The notes beneath the pieces are model-generated. The model worked only from the letters and a program-made list of their open reading frames with translations, did not search any database and was not told where the DNA came from. The position numbers and the translations under genes are program-made. Shown here in pieces: positions 8,930 to 19,512 of a stretch of 64,000 nucleotides of DNA. The stretch comes from Semisulcospira habei (taxonomy: Eukaryota; Mollusca; Gastropoda; Semisulcospiridae), in NCBI GenBank assembly GCA_036245525.1, contig BTPG01000004.1, positions 164,778,008-164,842,007 of the forward strand, written 5' to 3'. Each line of letters begins with the position of its first letter. The stretch's first letter is position 1.

Positions 8930-11900
8930 ATGACGACCATGACCAGACTCAACGTAGCATGCTGGAACATCCGAACCATGCTCGACACAGCGGACAGCGG
9001 ACGCCCTGAATGTCGCTCCGCCCTCATTGCCCATGAATTGCGGAGGTTAAACATCGACATCGCCGCGCTCAGCGAAGTACGCCTTCCGGAGGAAGGCATC
9101 CTCCAAGAACTTGGCGCTGGCTACACCCTCTACTGGTCAGGCAGGCCTGCATCAGAAAGACGGCTCTCAGGCGTGGGATTCATGGTGAAGAGACCCCCAT
9201 TGCGACTAAGTTGGAAAACCTACCAACGGGTCACTCCGACCGCATCATGTCCATGCGCCTCCCACTGAGACACCAGCAATACGTCACCCTTCTCAGTGTG
9301 TACTCCCCAACCCTCCTGGCAGAGCCTTCAGAAAAAGACAAGTTCTACTCTGACCTGCGCAGCCTCCTGCAGAGCACCCCTGCAGACGACAAAGTCATCA
9401 TCCTTGGCGACTTCAACGCCAGAGTGGGCCAAGACTCTGAAGCCTGGAAAGGAGTCCTCGGCAAGCATGGCATTGGGAACTGCAATGACAATGGTCGCCT
9501 ACTGTTGGAGCTCTGTGCAGAGCAGCAACTTGTCATCACCAACACTACTTTCCAGCAAAAGGACAGTCGAAAGACCACCTGGATGCATCCTCGCTCCAAG
9601 CACTGGCACCTTATCGACTATGTCCTAGTGCGTCAGAGGGACCGCAGTGACGTCGTCCTCACCAGAGTGATGCCCAGCGCAGAGTGCCACACTGACCACC
9701 GCCTTGTTCGCTGCAAACTCAGGCTCCGCCTCAAGCTGAAACCCAAGAAAGGGGGCCCCCCCAAGAAAAAGCTTGATGTTGCCAGCCTTCAGCGTGACGA
9801 CAAGAAAGCTGCCCTTCAGGCCGATTTACAGCGCATGCTGAAAGACACAGTTGATCCAGCAGACTCCTCCCCTGAAACACTCTGGGAACAACTGAAAACT
9901 GCTATTGTAAAATCCTCTGTGGAAGTCTTGGGCTTTGCTAGAAAGAGGAACAAAGACTGGTTTGACGAAAACGACGTAGAGATCCAGGAACTTCTAGCAA
10001 AAAAAAAGAGCCGCCCACCAGGCCCACCTAGCCCAGCCTTCCTGCCCTGTGAAGAAGTCTGCCTTCCGCCTCATCTGCAGCAGTCTCCAGCTCAAGCTTA
10101 GAGAGCTCCAGAATGAGTGGTGGTCCAGACTCGCACAGAGGACCCAGCTCTGCGCTGACAACGGTGACTACAGGGGCTTCTACGAAGCACTGAAAGCAGT
10201 GTATGGCCCTAGGTACCTGGTACAAAGTCCCCTGCGAAGCACTGATGGACAGGCACTCCTCACAGATAATACCTCCATCTTGAACCGCTGGTCGGAATAC
10301 TTTCAGGACCTCTTCGGCGCTGAGCACACTGTTCAAGAAACAGTCATCCTCCAAATCCCACACCTTCCACTAAAGGTTGAATTGGACGAACCGCCCACGT
10401 CGAAGAGACCCTCACAGCCATCCACCAGCTCAAGAGTAGCAAAGCAGCAGGCATTGACGGAATCCCGCCAGAGATCTGGAAACATGGAGGCCCAGCACTG
10501 CACAACAAGCTCCACGACCTCTTTCTCTGCTGCTGGGAAAAAGGAACACTACCAAAGGATCTCCGTGATGCAGTCATCATCACCCTGTACAAGAACAAAG
10601 GAGAGAAGTCTGCCTGCTCTAATTATCGTGGAATTACCCTGCTGTCCATTGCCGGGAAAATTCTCGCAAGGTTGCTCCTGAATCGGCTGGTACCTGCCAT
10701 CGCTGAAGACCACCTCCCAGAGGGCCAGTGTGGCTTCAGAGCCAACAGGAGTACCACCGACATGGTCTTTGTGTTGAGACAGCTTCAGGAGAAGTGCCGC
10801 GAGCAGAACAAAGGGCTGTACGTAACGTTTGTCGACCTAACAAAAGCGTTTGACACTGTGAGCAGGCAAGGTATTTGGCAGATCCTGGAGCGACTAGGTT
10901 GTCCCCCAAAGTTCCTCAACATGATCGTCCAGCTCCATGAGGACCAGCAAGGCCAGGTCAGACTAAACAGTGACCTCTCAGAACCATTCCCCATTCGCAA
11001 CGGCGTGAAGCAAGGCTGCGTGCTGGCACCGACCCTCTTCACCATCTTCTTCAGCATGATGTTGAAGCAGGCCACAGTGGACCTCGACGATGACGACGCA
11101 GTGTACATCAGGTATCGTCTCGATGGCAGCCTGTTCAACCTCAGACGACTGCAGGCCCACACGAAAACCCTAGACCAACTGATTCGTGAGCTGCTCTTTG
11201 CTGATGACGCTGCCCTCGTTGCACACACAGAGAGAGCCTTGCAGCGCATTACGTCCTGCTTCGCAGATGCCGCCCAGCTCTTTGGACTTGAGGTCAGTCT
11301 AAAAAAGACAGAGGTCTTTCATCAGCCGGCACCCAAGGAAGAGCATCGCCCTCCCCACATCACCATCGGCGAGTCCGAACTGAAGTCTGTACACCAGTTT
11401 ACTTACCTTGGCTGCATCATCACGTCAGACGCCAAGCTGGACAAGGAGCTGGACAACAGGCTGGCAAAAGCGAACAGTGCTTTCGGGCGACTATTCAAGC
11501 GGGTGTGGCACAATCAACAGCTGAAAAAAGGCACCAAGATCAGCGTGTACAGAGCTGTCGTCCTCACCACCCTGCTGTACGGTTCCGAGTCCTGGGCCCT
11601 CTACCGCAGCCAACTACGACTCCTCGAACGCTTTCACCAGCGCTGCCTGCGTACCATCCTCAGCATTCACTGGAGTGACTATGTCACCAACGTTGAGGTC
11701 CTTGAACAGGCGGAAACTGTGAGCATCGAGGCTTTGCTGCTGCGGACACAGCTTCGCTGGGCGGGGCACGTCTCCAGGATGGAGGATCCTCGCCTACCCA
11801 AGATCACTCTGTTCGGCGAGCTCGCCACTGGACACCGAGACAGAGGGGCACCAAAGAAGAGATACAAAGATGGTCTCAAGAAGTCACTTAGTGCCTGCCA

Positions 11901-12159
11901 AATCGACCACCGCCAGTGGTCTTCGCTTGCTGCGGACCGTGACACCTGGCGCTCCACCATTCACAAGGCAGCCGTCTCCTTTGAGGACTCTTGCAGAGCT
12001 AACCTTAAGGACAAGCGGCTCAGAAGAAAAAACAGAGTTGTCGTAACTCAGAACCCTGACCAGACCTTCCCCTGCCGCCACTGCGGTCGAACCTGCCTGT
12101 CCCGGATTGGCCTCCGCAGCCACGAAAATGCCTGCAGACGACGTGGGCAATCCCTATAG
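8930..12159 (+). pseudogene. LINE-alpha endonuclease/RT ORF with three frameshifts
   Basis: Starts at ATG 8930 (TRLNVACWNIRTML, endonuclease). Frame changes occur near 9200, near 10000 at an A9 run, and near 10385. Endonuclease boxes: IILGDFNARVG and TDHRLV. RT boxes: SSKAAGIDGIPPEIW, NYRGITLLSIAGKIL, FRANRSTTDMV, FVDLTKAFDTV, GVKQGCVLAPTLF and LLFADDAALVAHT. The C-terminus carries CRHCGRTCLSRIGLRSHENAC (C-x2-C-x12-H-x3-C), probably a nucleic-acid-binding zinc finger. The last 590 codons are one open frame, so the breaks are few and recent. Confidence 0.85.
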
Positions 12160-12187
12160 AATCTTCATTCGCGAAGTCAAGCCAAGA

Positions 12188-12527
12188 GAATGATTTTGAG
12201 AAAATAAATGGATTTTTCTCTAAAATGTATTTTTTTCGAAAAATACTTACAGATGACATTACTCAGAGGCCCCTCCCTCCTACCCCGCTTGCCGCAGTAG
12301 AGCTAAGGCTCAGATACTGGCGGGAAAGGGTGAGTGCGCCACCGGATAGGGAAGTACGGGAGGCTACTCGGGGTGTCCTGGTAATGACACCCCAGTGTTG
12401 CCTCCCCTGTTGTGAGGGACACAACAACTTTTGGGGCTATAATTGGTATGCTAAGCGAAGCTTCCTAGTAGTAATGTCATCGGTAAGTATTTTTCGAAAA
12501 AAATACATTTTAGAGAAAAATCCATTT
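12188..12527 (+). repeat. DIRS-B second ICR half and right ITR
   Basis: It begins ttttgagaaaataaatgga, completing the ICR interrupted at 4777. Arms tggatttttctctaaaatg (about 12206) and cattttagagaaaaatcca (ending about 12524) are inverted, so the 320-bp unit folds back on itself. The interior carries the family's G+C-rich terminal-repeat sequence. Confidence 0.8.
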
Positions 12528-12539
12528 ACAATGTTGTGA

Positions 12540-12632
12540 AAAAAATGGAACCCTTTGCTGTCTTTATCGCTTTTTAAAAAGTGATTCCTGCAAGAATCAC
12601 CTCAACAAAAACCACCTGACAGCCAAAATGTA
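12540..12632 (+). repeat. P3 palindromic MITE, degenerate copy
   Basis: aaccctttgctgtc...gctttttaaaaagtgattcctgcaagaatcac...cctgacagccaaaat is a weak version of the P3 hairpin seen at 51562-51659. It sits directly upstream of exon 1. Confidence 0.6.
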
Positions 12633-12654
12633 ATATTCATTATTTCCTCCACAG

Positions 12655-12782
12655 GATAGGGACCCAAACAAGACCAAGTATGATGACAAGTTTGTGATCG
12701 TCATCCCCCCTCCGAATGTCACGGGTACACTACATCTGGGGCATGCCCTCACCAACGCTGTACAGGACACTCTTGTTCGATG
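12655..12782 (+). CDS. VARS1: valyl-tRNA synthetase exon 1 of window (ATP-binding signature)
   Basis: This exon belongs to cytosolic valyl-tRNA synthetase, which charges tRNA-Val with valine. It starts after acceptor ctccacag and encodes [17 protein letters not shown] then [15 protein letters not shown], the class I HIGH-type ATP-binding motif in its ValRS form. It ends phase 2 at donor tg|gtcagt. Upstream exons (N-terminal extension and the YSPxYVE-type segment) were not found between 1 and 12654, so that stretch is intron. Across the 13 exons the reading frame is intact, with no stops, consistent with a functional host gene. Confidence 0.95.
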
Positions 12783-12920
12783 GTCAGTGGCAAACACATT
12801 TCCCACTTCCAAGATGCCTTGTTTAGGATACGCACTGTGTGTGGGCTAGTCTAGACAGACATTGACCCTAGTGTTCCCAGGCACTGCAAGAGCCAATGAA
12901 GCCAGTGTGCGTCCACTGAT

Positions 12921-13000
12921 GGTGCAGGAGTTAAACAAATGTGACTCAAGTCTGCTGATAATCAAGAGGTCCCAGGTTCAAATCCTGTGGTGCGCAGGAA
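12921..13000 (+). repeat. tRNA-like SINE head
   Basis: A box tggtgcaggag (about 12921-12931) and B box ggttcaaatcc (about 12974-12984) both fit the Pol III consensus, with an anticodon-arm-like ctgctgataatcaagagg between them (Ile-like). Sequence to about 13150 may be the SINE body. No oligo-A tail or target duplication was found, so the right boundary is unclear. Confidence 0.5.
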
Positions 13001-13174
13001 TGATTTGTGGATTTTTCAGTACTTCCATGGAGTCAGATGCACATACAGACTCGGTATACAGTTCAAATCTCATCCTTGAATACACATAATGCATAAATAT
13101 CAAGTTCTCAAGTTCAAAATCCCGTCTCCACTGCTCGAGTAGGTCTGGTAGGATGGCAAACAGACAGTGAGACA

Positions 13175-13287
13175 CATCACATTGCAAAACACGGATATGA
13201 ATAGGTTCAGCAAAAGGATCAGCAAGCTCATGATTTTTTTTTTGCCTTTTGCTGAACCTATTCGTATCCATGTTTTGCAATGTGATG
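13175..13287. repeat. 43-bp-arm inverted repeat hairpin
   Basis: The arm at 13175-13217 and the arm at 13245-13287 are reverse complements with 2 mismatches in 43, separated by a 27-nt T-rich loop. Intronic RNA from the sense strand would fold into a long hairpin. It matches none of the P1-P3 families. Confidence 0.85.
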
Positions 13288-13349
13288 CTCATGAGGTTCT
13301 TTGCCTGTTGTAGTTGGGCGATGTTTGCATTTTTCTGACAGTAAAGCAG

Positions 13350-13564
13350 TTAACCCATTCAGCCTTGACGCACTACAGCAGGAGATTTGTTCAACAATGA
13401 TAATTCAAGGATAGTGCCAGATTAGCTTGGCGCCTGTTGGCGCTAAGCTAATCTGGCACTACCCTTGAATTATCATGGTCTATCCATCTCCTGCAACAGG
13501 TGCATTGTCGTTAGATGACGCCTCCAAAATTTGGAAAATACTTGTTTGGGGCTGAATGAGTTAA
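13350..13564. mobile_element. P1 palindromic MITE, TTAA-flanked
   Basis: 215 bp from ttaacccattcagcc to ggctgaatgagttaa, with TTAA at both ends and subterminal inverted ends CCCATTCAGCC/CTCATTCAGCC. The centre is an 80-bp palindrome (caaggatagtgccagattagcttggcgcc and its complement). TTAA target choice and CCC-type ends fit piggyBac-like MITEs. Confidence 0.75.
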
Positions 13565-13679
13565 AGTAGCACTAAATGGCAGCAGGCTTTCAATGCTGCA
13601 GCTTCCAGCCCTGCAGTGCCATTCAGTGCTAGTGGTATGCAGATGTTTGCCAGCACCATCACCACTTTCTCTTCCACAG

Positions 13680-13844
13680 GCATCGGATGAAAGGTCGCAT
13701 GGTGCTGTGGAACCCAGGCTGTGACCACGCCGGTATTGCGACCCAGGTCGTCGTGGAGAAAAAGTTGTGGAGAGAACAGAAGCTGTCGCGTCACGATCTA
13801 GGTCGTGAAAAGTTTGTTGAAGAAATCTGGAAGTGGAAAGAAGA
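13680..13844 (+). CDS. VARS1: valyl-tRNA synthetase exon 2
   Basis: Acceptor ccacag, donor ga|gtaagt, phase 2 at both ends. It encodes [10 protein letters not shown], then [19 protein letters not shown] and the [20 protein letters not shown] segment. This continues the Rossmann-fold catalytic core after the HIGH motif. Confidence 0.95.
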
Positions 13845-14568
13845 GTAAGTGTACAATGTGTACTTGTCAGCCTCACTATTACATACTCCAGTATCAGTGT
13901 TTGTCCTAGGCTTTCCAGTATACTCTTTGTTACGAAACCTGGCAAAAATACCGTCCACCATCAGAATTGATCTTTACAAAACATAATTGGTTCCAAGTCA
14001 AGTCTCAGAAATCAAATGACGGGGAGGGTGTACATGAAAATTGTGACATTATTTTGATTATTGGTTGGGGGAAGAGGGTGGGGGGTCCCTACTTCAACAT
14101 CTGCTATTTTTATCAGTTCCTATTGACATTGACTACAGGCTGCTACTTTCCTCTTTAGTGTTTGCCTTGAGGGAAAAAAATATTTAAAAAATGCCACACA
14201 AATACTGATGAAGTCATAAATATAATGCAGACAAGTCTTTGCTTCCAAGTGAAACGAAAGTTCCTCATGCTGACATCAGCTTTAGTTTACCCATGCATGG
14301 ACATGCACAAGCCTAATAGGCTGGGGTCAACAAAATATAAGCCTATTGGAACAACTCCATGACTTCTACCCATGTCCTTGAAAGAAGACTGTAGGTGCAG
14401 GCTTTGAAGAGAAAAGAACCAATTGTGGTTTAGTATGCTAAAGATATTCTTTGCATTGCTGTTGTGATGAAGATAGAAGGGAAACATTATGCAGCAGCCT
14501 GTACAGTACATACCTTTTTTGCCTTACTGAATGTCAAAAAAATGATGTTACGCCCTGCTCTTGGACAG
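13845..14568 (+). other. VARS intron 2, no repeat recognised
   Basis: 724 bp of A+T-rich intron. I see no coding, RNA or recognised repeat feature in it. Confidence 0.6.
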
Positions 14569-14650
14569 GAAAGGTGACAGAATCTACGATCAACTAAGAA
14601 GACTGGGAGGCTCCTTTGACTGGGACAGAGCTTGCTTCACAATGGATCCA
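14569..14650 (+). CDS. VARS1: valyl-tRNA synthetase exon 3
   Basis: Acceptor ttggacag, donor gtaagt, ends phase 0. It encodes [20 protein letters not shown] then ACFTMDP, a stretch conserved in ValRS. Confidence 0.95.
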
Positions 14651-14693
14651 GTAAGTTTGCGAACATTTGCATTCTAGCTTGACAGCTGTAACA

Positions 14694-14905
14694 TTTGTTT
14701 CCTCAAAACACATTACCGATGGTATTACTGATAGGAAACTTTACCTGGCTAGCCTAATTTTAGCCAAAATTTGGTTGTGTCCCTATATGGGAGTGTTGGC
14801 AGGTGAGGGGCGTCATAGTCCAGGCAGTAACACGAATAGCCTCCCTTCCGTCCCATCCGGGTACGAGCTCACCCAATATTCATCAGTTAGTTTCTTAGCT
14901 AGCCT
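14694..14905 (+). repeat. DIRS-C left ITR
   Basis: The tip tttgtttcctcaaaacacat matches, as reverse complement, the ICR half at about 18050-18085. The inner part matches the right ITR inverted. Confidence 0.8.
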
Positions 14906-15414
14906 GTAGACGGTTGTGTTCGTACATCGCTCTTCGGATCTTACTATGTGGATTTGACCGGTTGGCTTGTGCCTTGAACTGTTCTTGCATCGTTTTGGGA
15001 CTTGGCTGTACGGGTTGTGCTAGCTTGGAACTCGCTTGGATTGTGCTAGCTTGGAGCTCACTTGGATTGTGCCTTGTGCTGTTTCGAACTTTGGCCTGTG
15101 CGGCGTGATTTGGACTTAGCGTGCCTGTGGACGGCCTTGACCAGAGTGGTGAATGTGAGTCCCGTGGCGCCTCAGGACGTTGCTTCGACCAGCGTGGGTT
15201 TGCTATCTTGCACCGTTATGGCCAGGTAAAGTCTAGGTTACTGCCCTCGACCGGCGCTCAAGGGAAGGGAAGAGTGCCGGGCGTCGGCACGCTCTGTGCA
15301 CTTGATTGAGTTCGTACTCACATTCGCGCGCGTAATTATTGGTGCGTGGCCTCGGAGGCCATGCTCGCTCATTCTTCATTATGGCCTTTGTGTTGGAGTT
15401 ACTAGGTTCGTACC

Positions 15415-16160
15415 TGCACGCGATGTGGCGATTTTCAGTGGCCCTGTGATGAGCATGCAGTCTGCCTGCCCTGTTCTGGCTGTGAGTCAAGGTATCCCTG
15501 TGCTGTATGCGCCCCCTGGCTGGAAGAGAGTTGGTTCCAGATGTGGGGATTCAACCGCCGTGAACACCCGACACCTATCCGAGAGCGGCCATCAGTTCCC
15601 GCTCAGAGTACCACGGATGGGCCCAGTAAATTTCCCATGACCGTGATGAATCGGACCAGTAGAACGACTAATGCGCAGAATACTACGGATGGGGCTATTA
15701 AGTCACCCATGACCATGATGAATTGGACCAGTACAACTACCACCGTGCAGAATACCACGGATGGGGCTCTTAAGTCACCCATGACCATGATGAATCGGAC
15801 CAATCCTACTATTTCCGGGCAGACATCGGCACACACTCTTACGACGTTCTTAGCACCGGGCCAGACGGCGGAACACAGACTTGACAGAAAGAAGGTGTCA
15901 CGCTCGGTGCTTCGGGAAGAGAGACATGAGGCACACTTGCGACGGGATCCCGCCCCCAGAGACGAACGCTCGGCTTCTCGATTGCAGGTCAGTGATGAGC
16001 GTCCACGGCCAGACAAGCTCCCTACAAGGATTGGCGCCAGCTCCCGACACAGGATAGACAGGCACGAGCCTGCTGCATCCAGGGACCGCGAGCACCACAG
16101 AACTGCTGCACATTCCACATCACGATCCCAGGTCAGTGATGATGTGCCACGACCACACGC
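15415..16160 (+). pseudogene. gag-like ORF of DIRS-C with Cys-rich module
   Basis: In frame from 15415: CTRCGDFQWPCDEHAVCLPC then SGCESRYPCAVCAPWLEE and MWGFNRREHPTPI, aligning with the gag N-termini of DIRS-F and DIRS-G. The frame continues open to about 16383. A three-copy 72-bp (24-aa) repeat follows and then an Arg/Ser-rich tail. The start codon of the Cys-rich frame is unclear. Confidence 0.65.
15604..15819 (+). repeat. 72-bp coding minisatellite, 3 copies
   Basis: Units start at 15604, 15676 and 15748 and encode QxTTDGxxKxPMTxMNxT-type 24-residue repeats. The period is a multiple of three, so the gag frame is kept. It is not seen in the other DIRS copies. Confidence 0.85.
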
Positions 16161-16198
16161 CCCGATCGTGGAGATGAGAGCACGCTCCAGACGCAGTG

Positions 16199-16835
16199 CA
16201 CCTTCGTGTTTGTGTATGTATGTTTCTCCTGCCTACTTCCTAAGTTCCGGAGAAAGACATGGGTTATATAAGAGACCTGATGCATCCTTTTTTAGGGATG
16301 TAGATGATCGTCTTGTTCTATACCTGCGTATTTCTCTGTGGGCTGGCGAATGGGTGCCTGATAGGCGGGGGCAGGGGATCTAATTGTTCTGTCTAGCGCT
16401 GAGTAATTCCCCTTGGTTTGTTATACAATTCTGCCAGCGCTAGCCTCACCTATCTGGTTTGTGAGTATCTCAGTATAACTCGAGGCAAATTTGTAGCGTT
16501 ACATTGTTGTGTAATGTTCTGTGCATCTACTGTGGGAATTCAGGGTATTTACCCGACCACATATAGTAATGCACCTTCGTGTTTGTGTATGTATGTTTCT
16601 CCTGCCTACTTCCTAAGTTCCGGAGAAAGACATGGGTTATATAAGAGACCTGATGCATCCTTTTTTAGGGATGTAGATGATCGTCTTGTTCTATACCTGC
16701 GTATTTCTCTGTGGGCTGGCGAATGGGTGCCTGATAGGCGGGGGCAGGGGATCTAATTGTTCTGTCCAGCGCTGAGTAATTCCCCTTGGTTTGTTATACA
16801 ATTCTGCCAGCGCTAGCCTCACCTATCTGGTTTGT
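16199..16835 (+). repeat. Duplicated 265-bp block in DIRS-C
   Basis: 16199-16463 is repeated almost exactly at 16570-16835 (offset 371 bp), with about 106 bp of unrelated spacer. The second copy leads directly into the recombinase start. The RT gene should lie between gag and recombinase, so this duplication sits at the site of the RT loss. Confidence 0.85.
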
Positions 16836-16839
16836 GAGC

Positions 16840-17935
16840 ATGTCCAGTACGTCTCCTCCTCCACGCCTGGAGATGGTGCAGCAAGCTCTTGCCAGCAGAG
16901 GCTTCTCTAGTGCGGCAGTGGATGTTATGGCTGCAGTCTGCAGACCCGCAACCAGACGAGTTTATGAGGGAAAATGGCGAGTGCTGTGCGACTGGGGTGG
17001 TGGCAACCTTCTCTTACCCACGGACTTGACGATGCCCCAGCTGGCGGAGTTCTTCCTCTGGCTATTCAACGACCAGGGACTGGCTCCAATTACCATTTGG
17101 GGCTACCTCGCCATGATCGCTGACACCTACCGGCACTTGGGCCGGCCCGACCCTGGTAGCTGCAAAGACCTCGCCGATCTGATGCCCAACTTCGGTCTGC
17201 AATGCCCGGCACTGCGTTCGCTTTTGCCGAGATGGGATCTACCATGGGTGCTTTCGTGGCTCTACTCGGACCGTTTTGAACCTCTTCAGTTGGCGCACAT
17301 ACCGGACGTGACTCGGAAGACGTGCTTCCTGTTGGCCCTAGCCACAGCTTCCAGGGTCAGTGAACTTCACACGCTGTCGTCAGGCCCAGATTGCTTGCAG
17401 TTCCAGACGGAGGGCTCCGTGCAACTGCTACCTGAACCGACCTTCTGGGCCAAGACGCGGTCGCCTTTGGCTGTTCCACAGATGATGACTATTCGCCCTT
17501 TACGAGTGACAGACTCCACCCGGAAGACCAGACAACAGGACCCCGTGAGAGCCTTACGTGTGTACCTGCGCCGGACCAAGCCTCTGCGCAGAGCACGCAC
17601 CCGCCTATTTCTCCCTCTGTCCCCAGGTAGACGTGACATCTCAGCCCAGACCATCTCCTCCTGGCTCCGATGGGTGATTCGCTTTGCCTACCAGGACCTT
17701 GCCCCTGATGCAGCTGAACGTATGTACATCAGGGCGCACTAGGTTAGAGCCATGGCCGCAAGTCTCGCATTCGACCACAACTGCGCTGTCAAGGACATTG
17801 TGGTGGCCGTGGGATGGCGAGCTGAGACTACCTTCGCCCGCTTCTACCTGAGGGACCTCTCCACCCAGCGGCAGAACCTTCACTGGTGGGAGACATCGCA
17901 GCGGCGCAACACTCCCTCCCGGCGCCATAGGTATC
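16840..17935 (+). pseudogene. tyrosine recombinase of DIRS-C, nonsense mutation
   Basis: ATG at 16840, open for 300 codons to tag at 17740-17742. N-terminal SAM-like part: RRVYEGKWRVLCDW and ITIWGYLAMIADTYRHLG. First catalytic Arg box: ATASRVSELHTL. The second box reads RAH*VRAMAAS, a Glu codon changed to stop, followed downstream by the intact Tyr box FARFYLRDL and a frameshift near 17877. The enzyme is dead by one nonsense change plus one frameshift. Confidence 0.9.
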
Positions 17936-18028
17936 TTAGCTAAAATTATTGGGAGTTTGCTTCGGGAGGGCGGGTCTGAGGGCCAGTGTCTTTGGTTAGG
18001 GGCGCTATAGCGGCACCCACCTCCTCTT

Positions 18029-18400
18029 CGGGATTCTTCCTATCATACTATAATACTGTCGGTAATGTGTTTTGAGGAAACAAGTGAATTTTTCTTTAAA
18101 ATGAATTTTTTGGAAAAATACTTACCGATGGTATTATTCGAAGGTCCCTCCCACCTGTACCGCTTGCCGCCAGTTCGCTAAGAAACCAACTGATGAATAT
18201 CGGGTGAGCTCGTACCTGGATGGGGCGGAAGGGAGGCTACTTGGGTTACTGCCTGGACTATGGCGCCCCTCACCTGCCAACACTCCCATATACGGACACA
18301 ACCAAATTTTGAAAATTAGGCTAGCTAGGTAACGTTTCCTATAAGTAATACCATTGGTAAGTATTTTTCGAAAAAATTCATTTTAAAGAAAAATTCATTT
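18029..18400 (+). repeat. DIRS-C ICR and right ITR
   Basis: ICR: the left-tip complement (cggtaatgtgttttgaggaa) joined to the right-tip complement (gtgaatttttctttaaaatg). Then the right ITR, ending attttaaagaaaaattcat. Confidence 0.85.
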
Positions 18401-18423
18401 CATCAGACTTTTTTAAGCCATAA

Positions 18424-18515
18424 ACCATTAGCCCGTTAGCTGTCAGGGTTTTTTATTGCGTTGATTCCTGTGGGAATCATTGCAACAAAAAAAACACTAC
18501 CGACAGCTAAAGGGT
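18424..18515. mobile_element. P3 palindromic MITE
   Basis: ccgttagctgtcagggttt...gttgattcctgtgggaatcattgcaac...actaccgacagctaaagggttaa: a P3 hairpin with TTAA at its right end, abutting the DIRS-C right tip. Confidence 0.65.
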
Positions 18516-18639
18516 TAAGATGCTCTACTGTGGGAGGTGGATTGGCCATGGTACGCTCAAGGTCGGTGCTAGATAAGCTAGGCGTCTTGTACCTGTTCAC
18601 CGTAAAGACACTATCGAGTGAGGTGAATCGGCCATGCTA

Positions 18640-18716
18640 GTTCAATGATAGTGGTAGATTAACCTGGTGGTTGGAAAGGTGCCAAGCTATTCTGGCACTA
18701 CACTTGAACTATATGT
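18640..18716. repeat. P1 palindrome, degenerate copy
   Basis: agttcaatgatagtggtagat...aaggtgccaagctattctggcactacacttgaactat. The arms are diverged from each other, so this is an older P1 copy. The flanks to about 18904 (aatgagttaa) may belong to it. Confidence 0.55.
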
Positions 18717-18993
18717 GCCAGTACCTCTTCCAGTGTACTGTCTTTGTCTAGCAATTTGAAACTTACGAGATGTGTTAAGCATCACACAGCAGTTAAGCAT
18801 GGTTCATGAAGTTACCTGTATCAGATCAACTTTGCACAGCTACTGCGCAGTCTTTTAGATGTCTCGCCAAGTTGTAAAAGTCATTGTTAGGTTGAAATGA
18901 GTTAAAATAGCTTGCCCCACCCCACCCATCCATCTGCAAGCCCACACCCCACTAGTTTGTCTCCCTCGTTTGCTGTACTGATCTGCACAACAG

Positions 18994-19202
18994 TTAACCC
19001 ATATTATACTGAGGCTAAAAGCTTCAAATTTGTACACTGCCATATGCAAGCTACATTATAGTACTTACAGATAAGGATTTAGGCAAGGGTGGTGCCAGAA
19101 TAGTTTGGCGCCTAGAGGCGCCAAGCTATTTTGGCGCTACCCTTGAACTATTTTAGTCACACTTAATTCACACACTGGTGTATTCCGAGTGATGAGGGTT
19201 AA
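18994..19202. mobile_element. P1 palindromic MITE, TTAA-flanked
   Basis: 209 bp from ttaacccatattatactg to gatgagggttaa, with the central palindrome caagggtggtgccagaatagtttggcgcc and its inverse. It lies in intron 3 about 190 bp before exon 4. Confidence 0.7.
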
Positions 19203-19392
19203 GGGAGACAAACCAAGCGACACCCGACACCTGCCTTTTTCTCACCAGCGCATAGAACGGATTCCTCAAATTGTCAGAGGGGTATCTGTGTGATAATAAG
19301 ATCATTTAACTTTGATTTTACTCTGATTAGATTTTTTTGTTGCTGTTTTTTGCACTTTGATATGGCTACATGTATTTGTGTGCCTTGTGCAG

Positions 19393-19512
19393 AAACTGAG
19401 CAGGGCTGTATCTGAAGCCTTTGTGCGCCTTCATGAACGGAAGCTGATCTACCGCAGTGTCCGACTGGTCAACTGGTCATGTTCCCTCAATTCCGCCATC
19501 TCTGATATTGAG
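19393..19512 (+). CDS. VARS1: valyl-tRNA synthetase exon 4
   Basis: 120 bp, phase 0 at both ends, acceptor ttgtgcag, donor gag|gtaagc. It encodes [35 protein letters not shown] and IE. The NWS...SAISD block is the class I ValRS/IleRS/LeuRS segment just before the editing insertion. Confidence 0.95.

Larger units (their letters stand above)
4778..12187 (+). mobile_element. LINE-alpha, non-LTR retrotransposon (itself interrupted)
   Basis: Inserted into the DIRS-B ICR with a short target duplication aatgat (left about 4774-4779, right 12188-12193). It starts with a tRNA-like head and about 600 bp of 5' sequence, is interrupted by RTE-beta (5382-8716), then continues with a 5' leader and a broken endonuclease/RT ORF. 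It ends soon after the ORF with cgcgaagtcaagccaagag. It is near full length. Clade is uncertain: the protein lacks RNase H and ends with a zinc-finger-like motif. Confidence 0.75.
907..12527 (+). mobile_element. DIRS-B, decayed DIRS element split by LINE insertions
   Basis: A degenerate DIRS body with gag, RT, RNase H and recombinase remnants in order runs from 907 to 4777. Its ICR stops abruptly at cggtaatg|at and resumes at 12188 with aatgattttgagaaaataaa, continuing into the right ITR, which ends near 12527. The two halves rebuild a normal ICR once 4778-12187 is removed. No left ITR is seen. The body begins exactly where the DIRS-A right tip ends, so DIRS-A probably landed inside the DIRS-B gag and the 5' remainder lies left of the window. 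Confidence 0.75.
12783..13679 (+). other. VARS intron 1
   Basis: 897-bp intron, gtcagt...ccacag. It holds a tRNA-like SINE head, a 113-bp perfect-arm hairpin and one complete P1 MITE, each listed separately. Confidence 0.85.
14694..18400 (+). mobile_element. DIRS-C, DIRS element lacking RT
   Basis: The left ITR begins at tttgtttcctcaaaacacat (14694). ICR lies at about 18029-18150 and the right ITR ends near 18400. The inner left ITR (about 14720-14905) is the reverse complement of 18170-18350. ORFs are gag-like then recombinase, with the whole RT/RNase H region missing, so this 3.7-kb copy could only move in trans. It lies in intron 3 with no target duplication, as expected for DIRS. Confidence 0.85.

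Noticed and set aside
1..12654. Upstream VARS exons
   Set aside because: Looked for the ValRS segment preceding the HIGH motif on the + strand and saw only transposon sequence.
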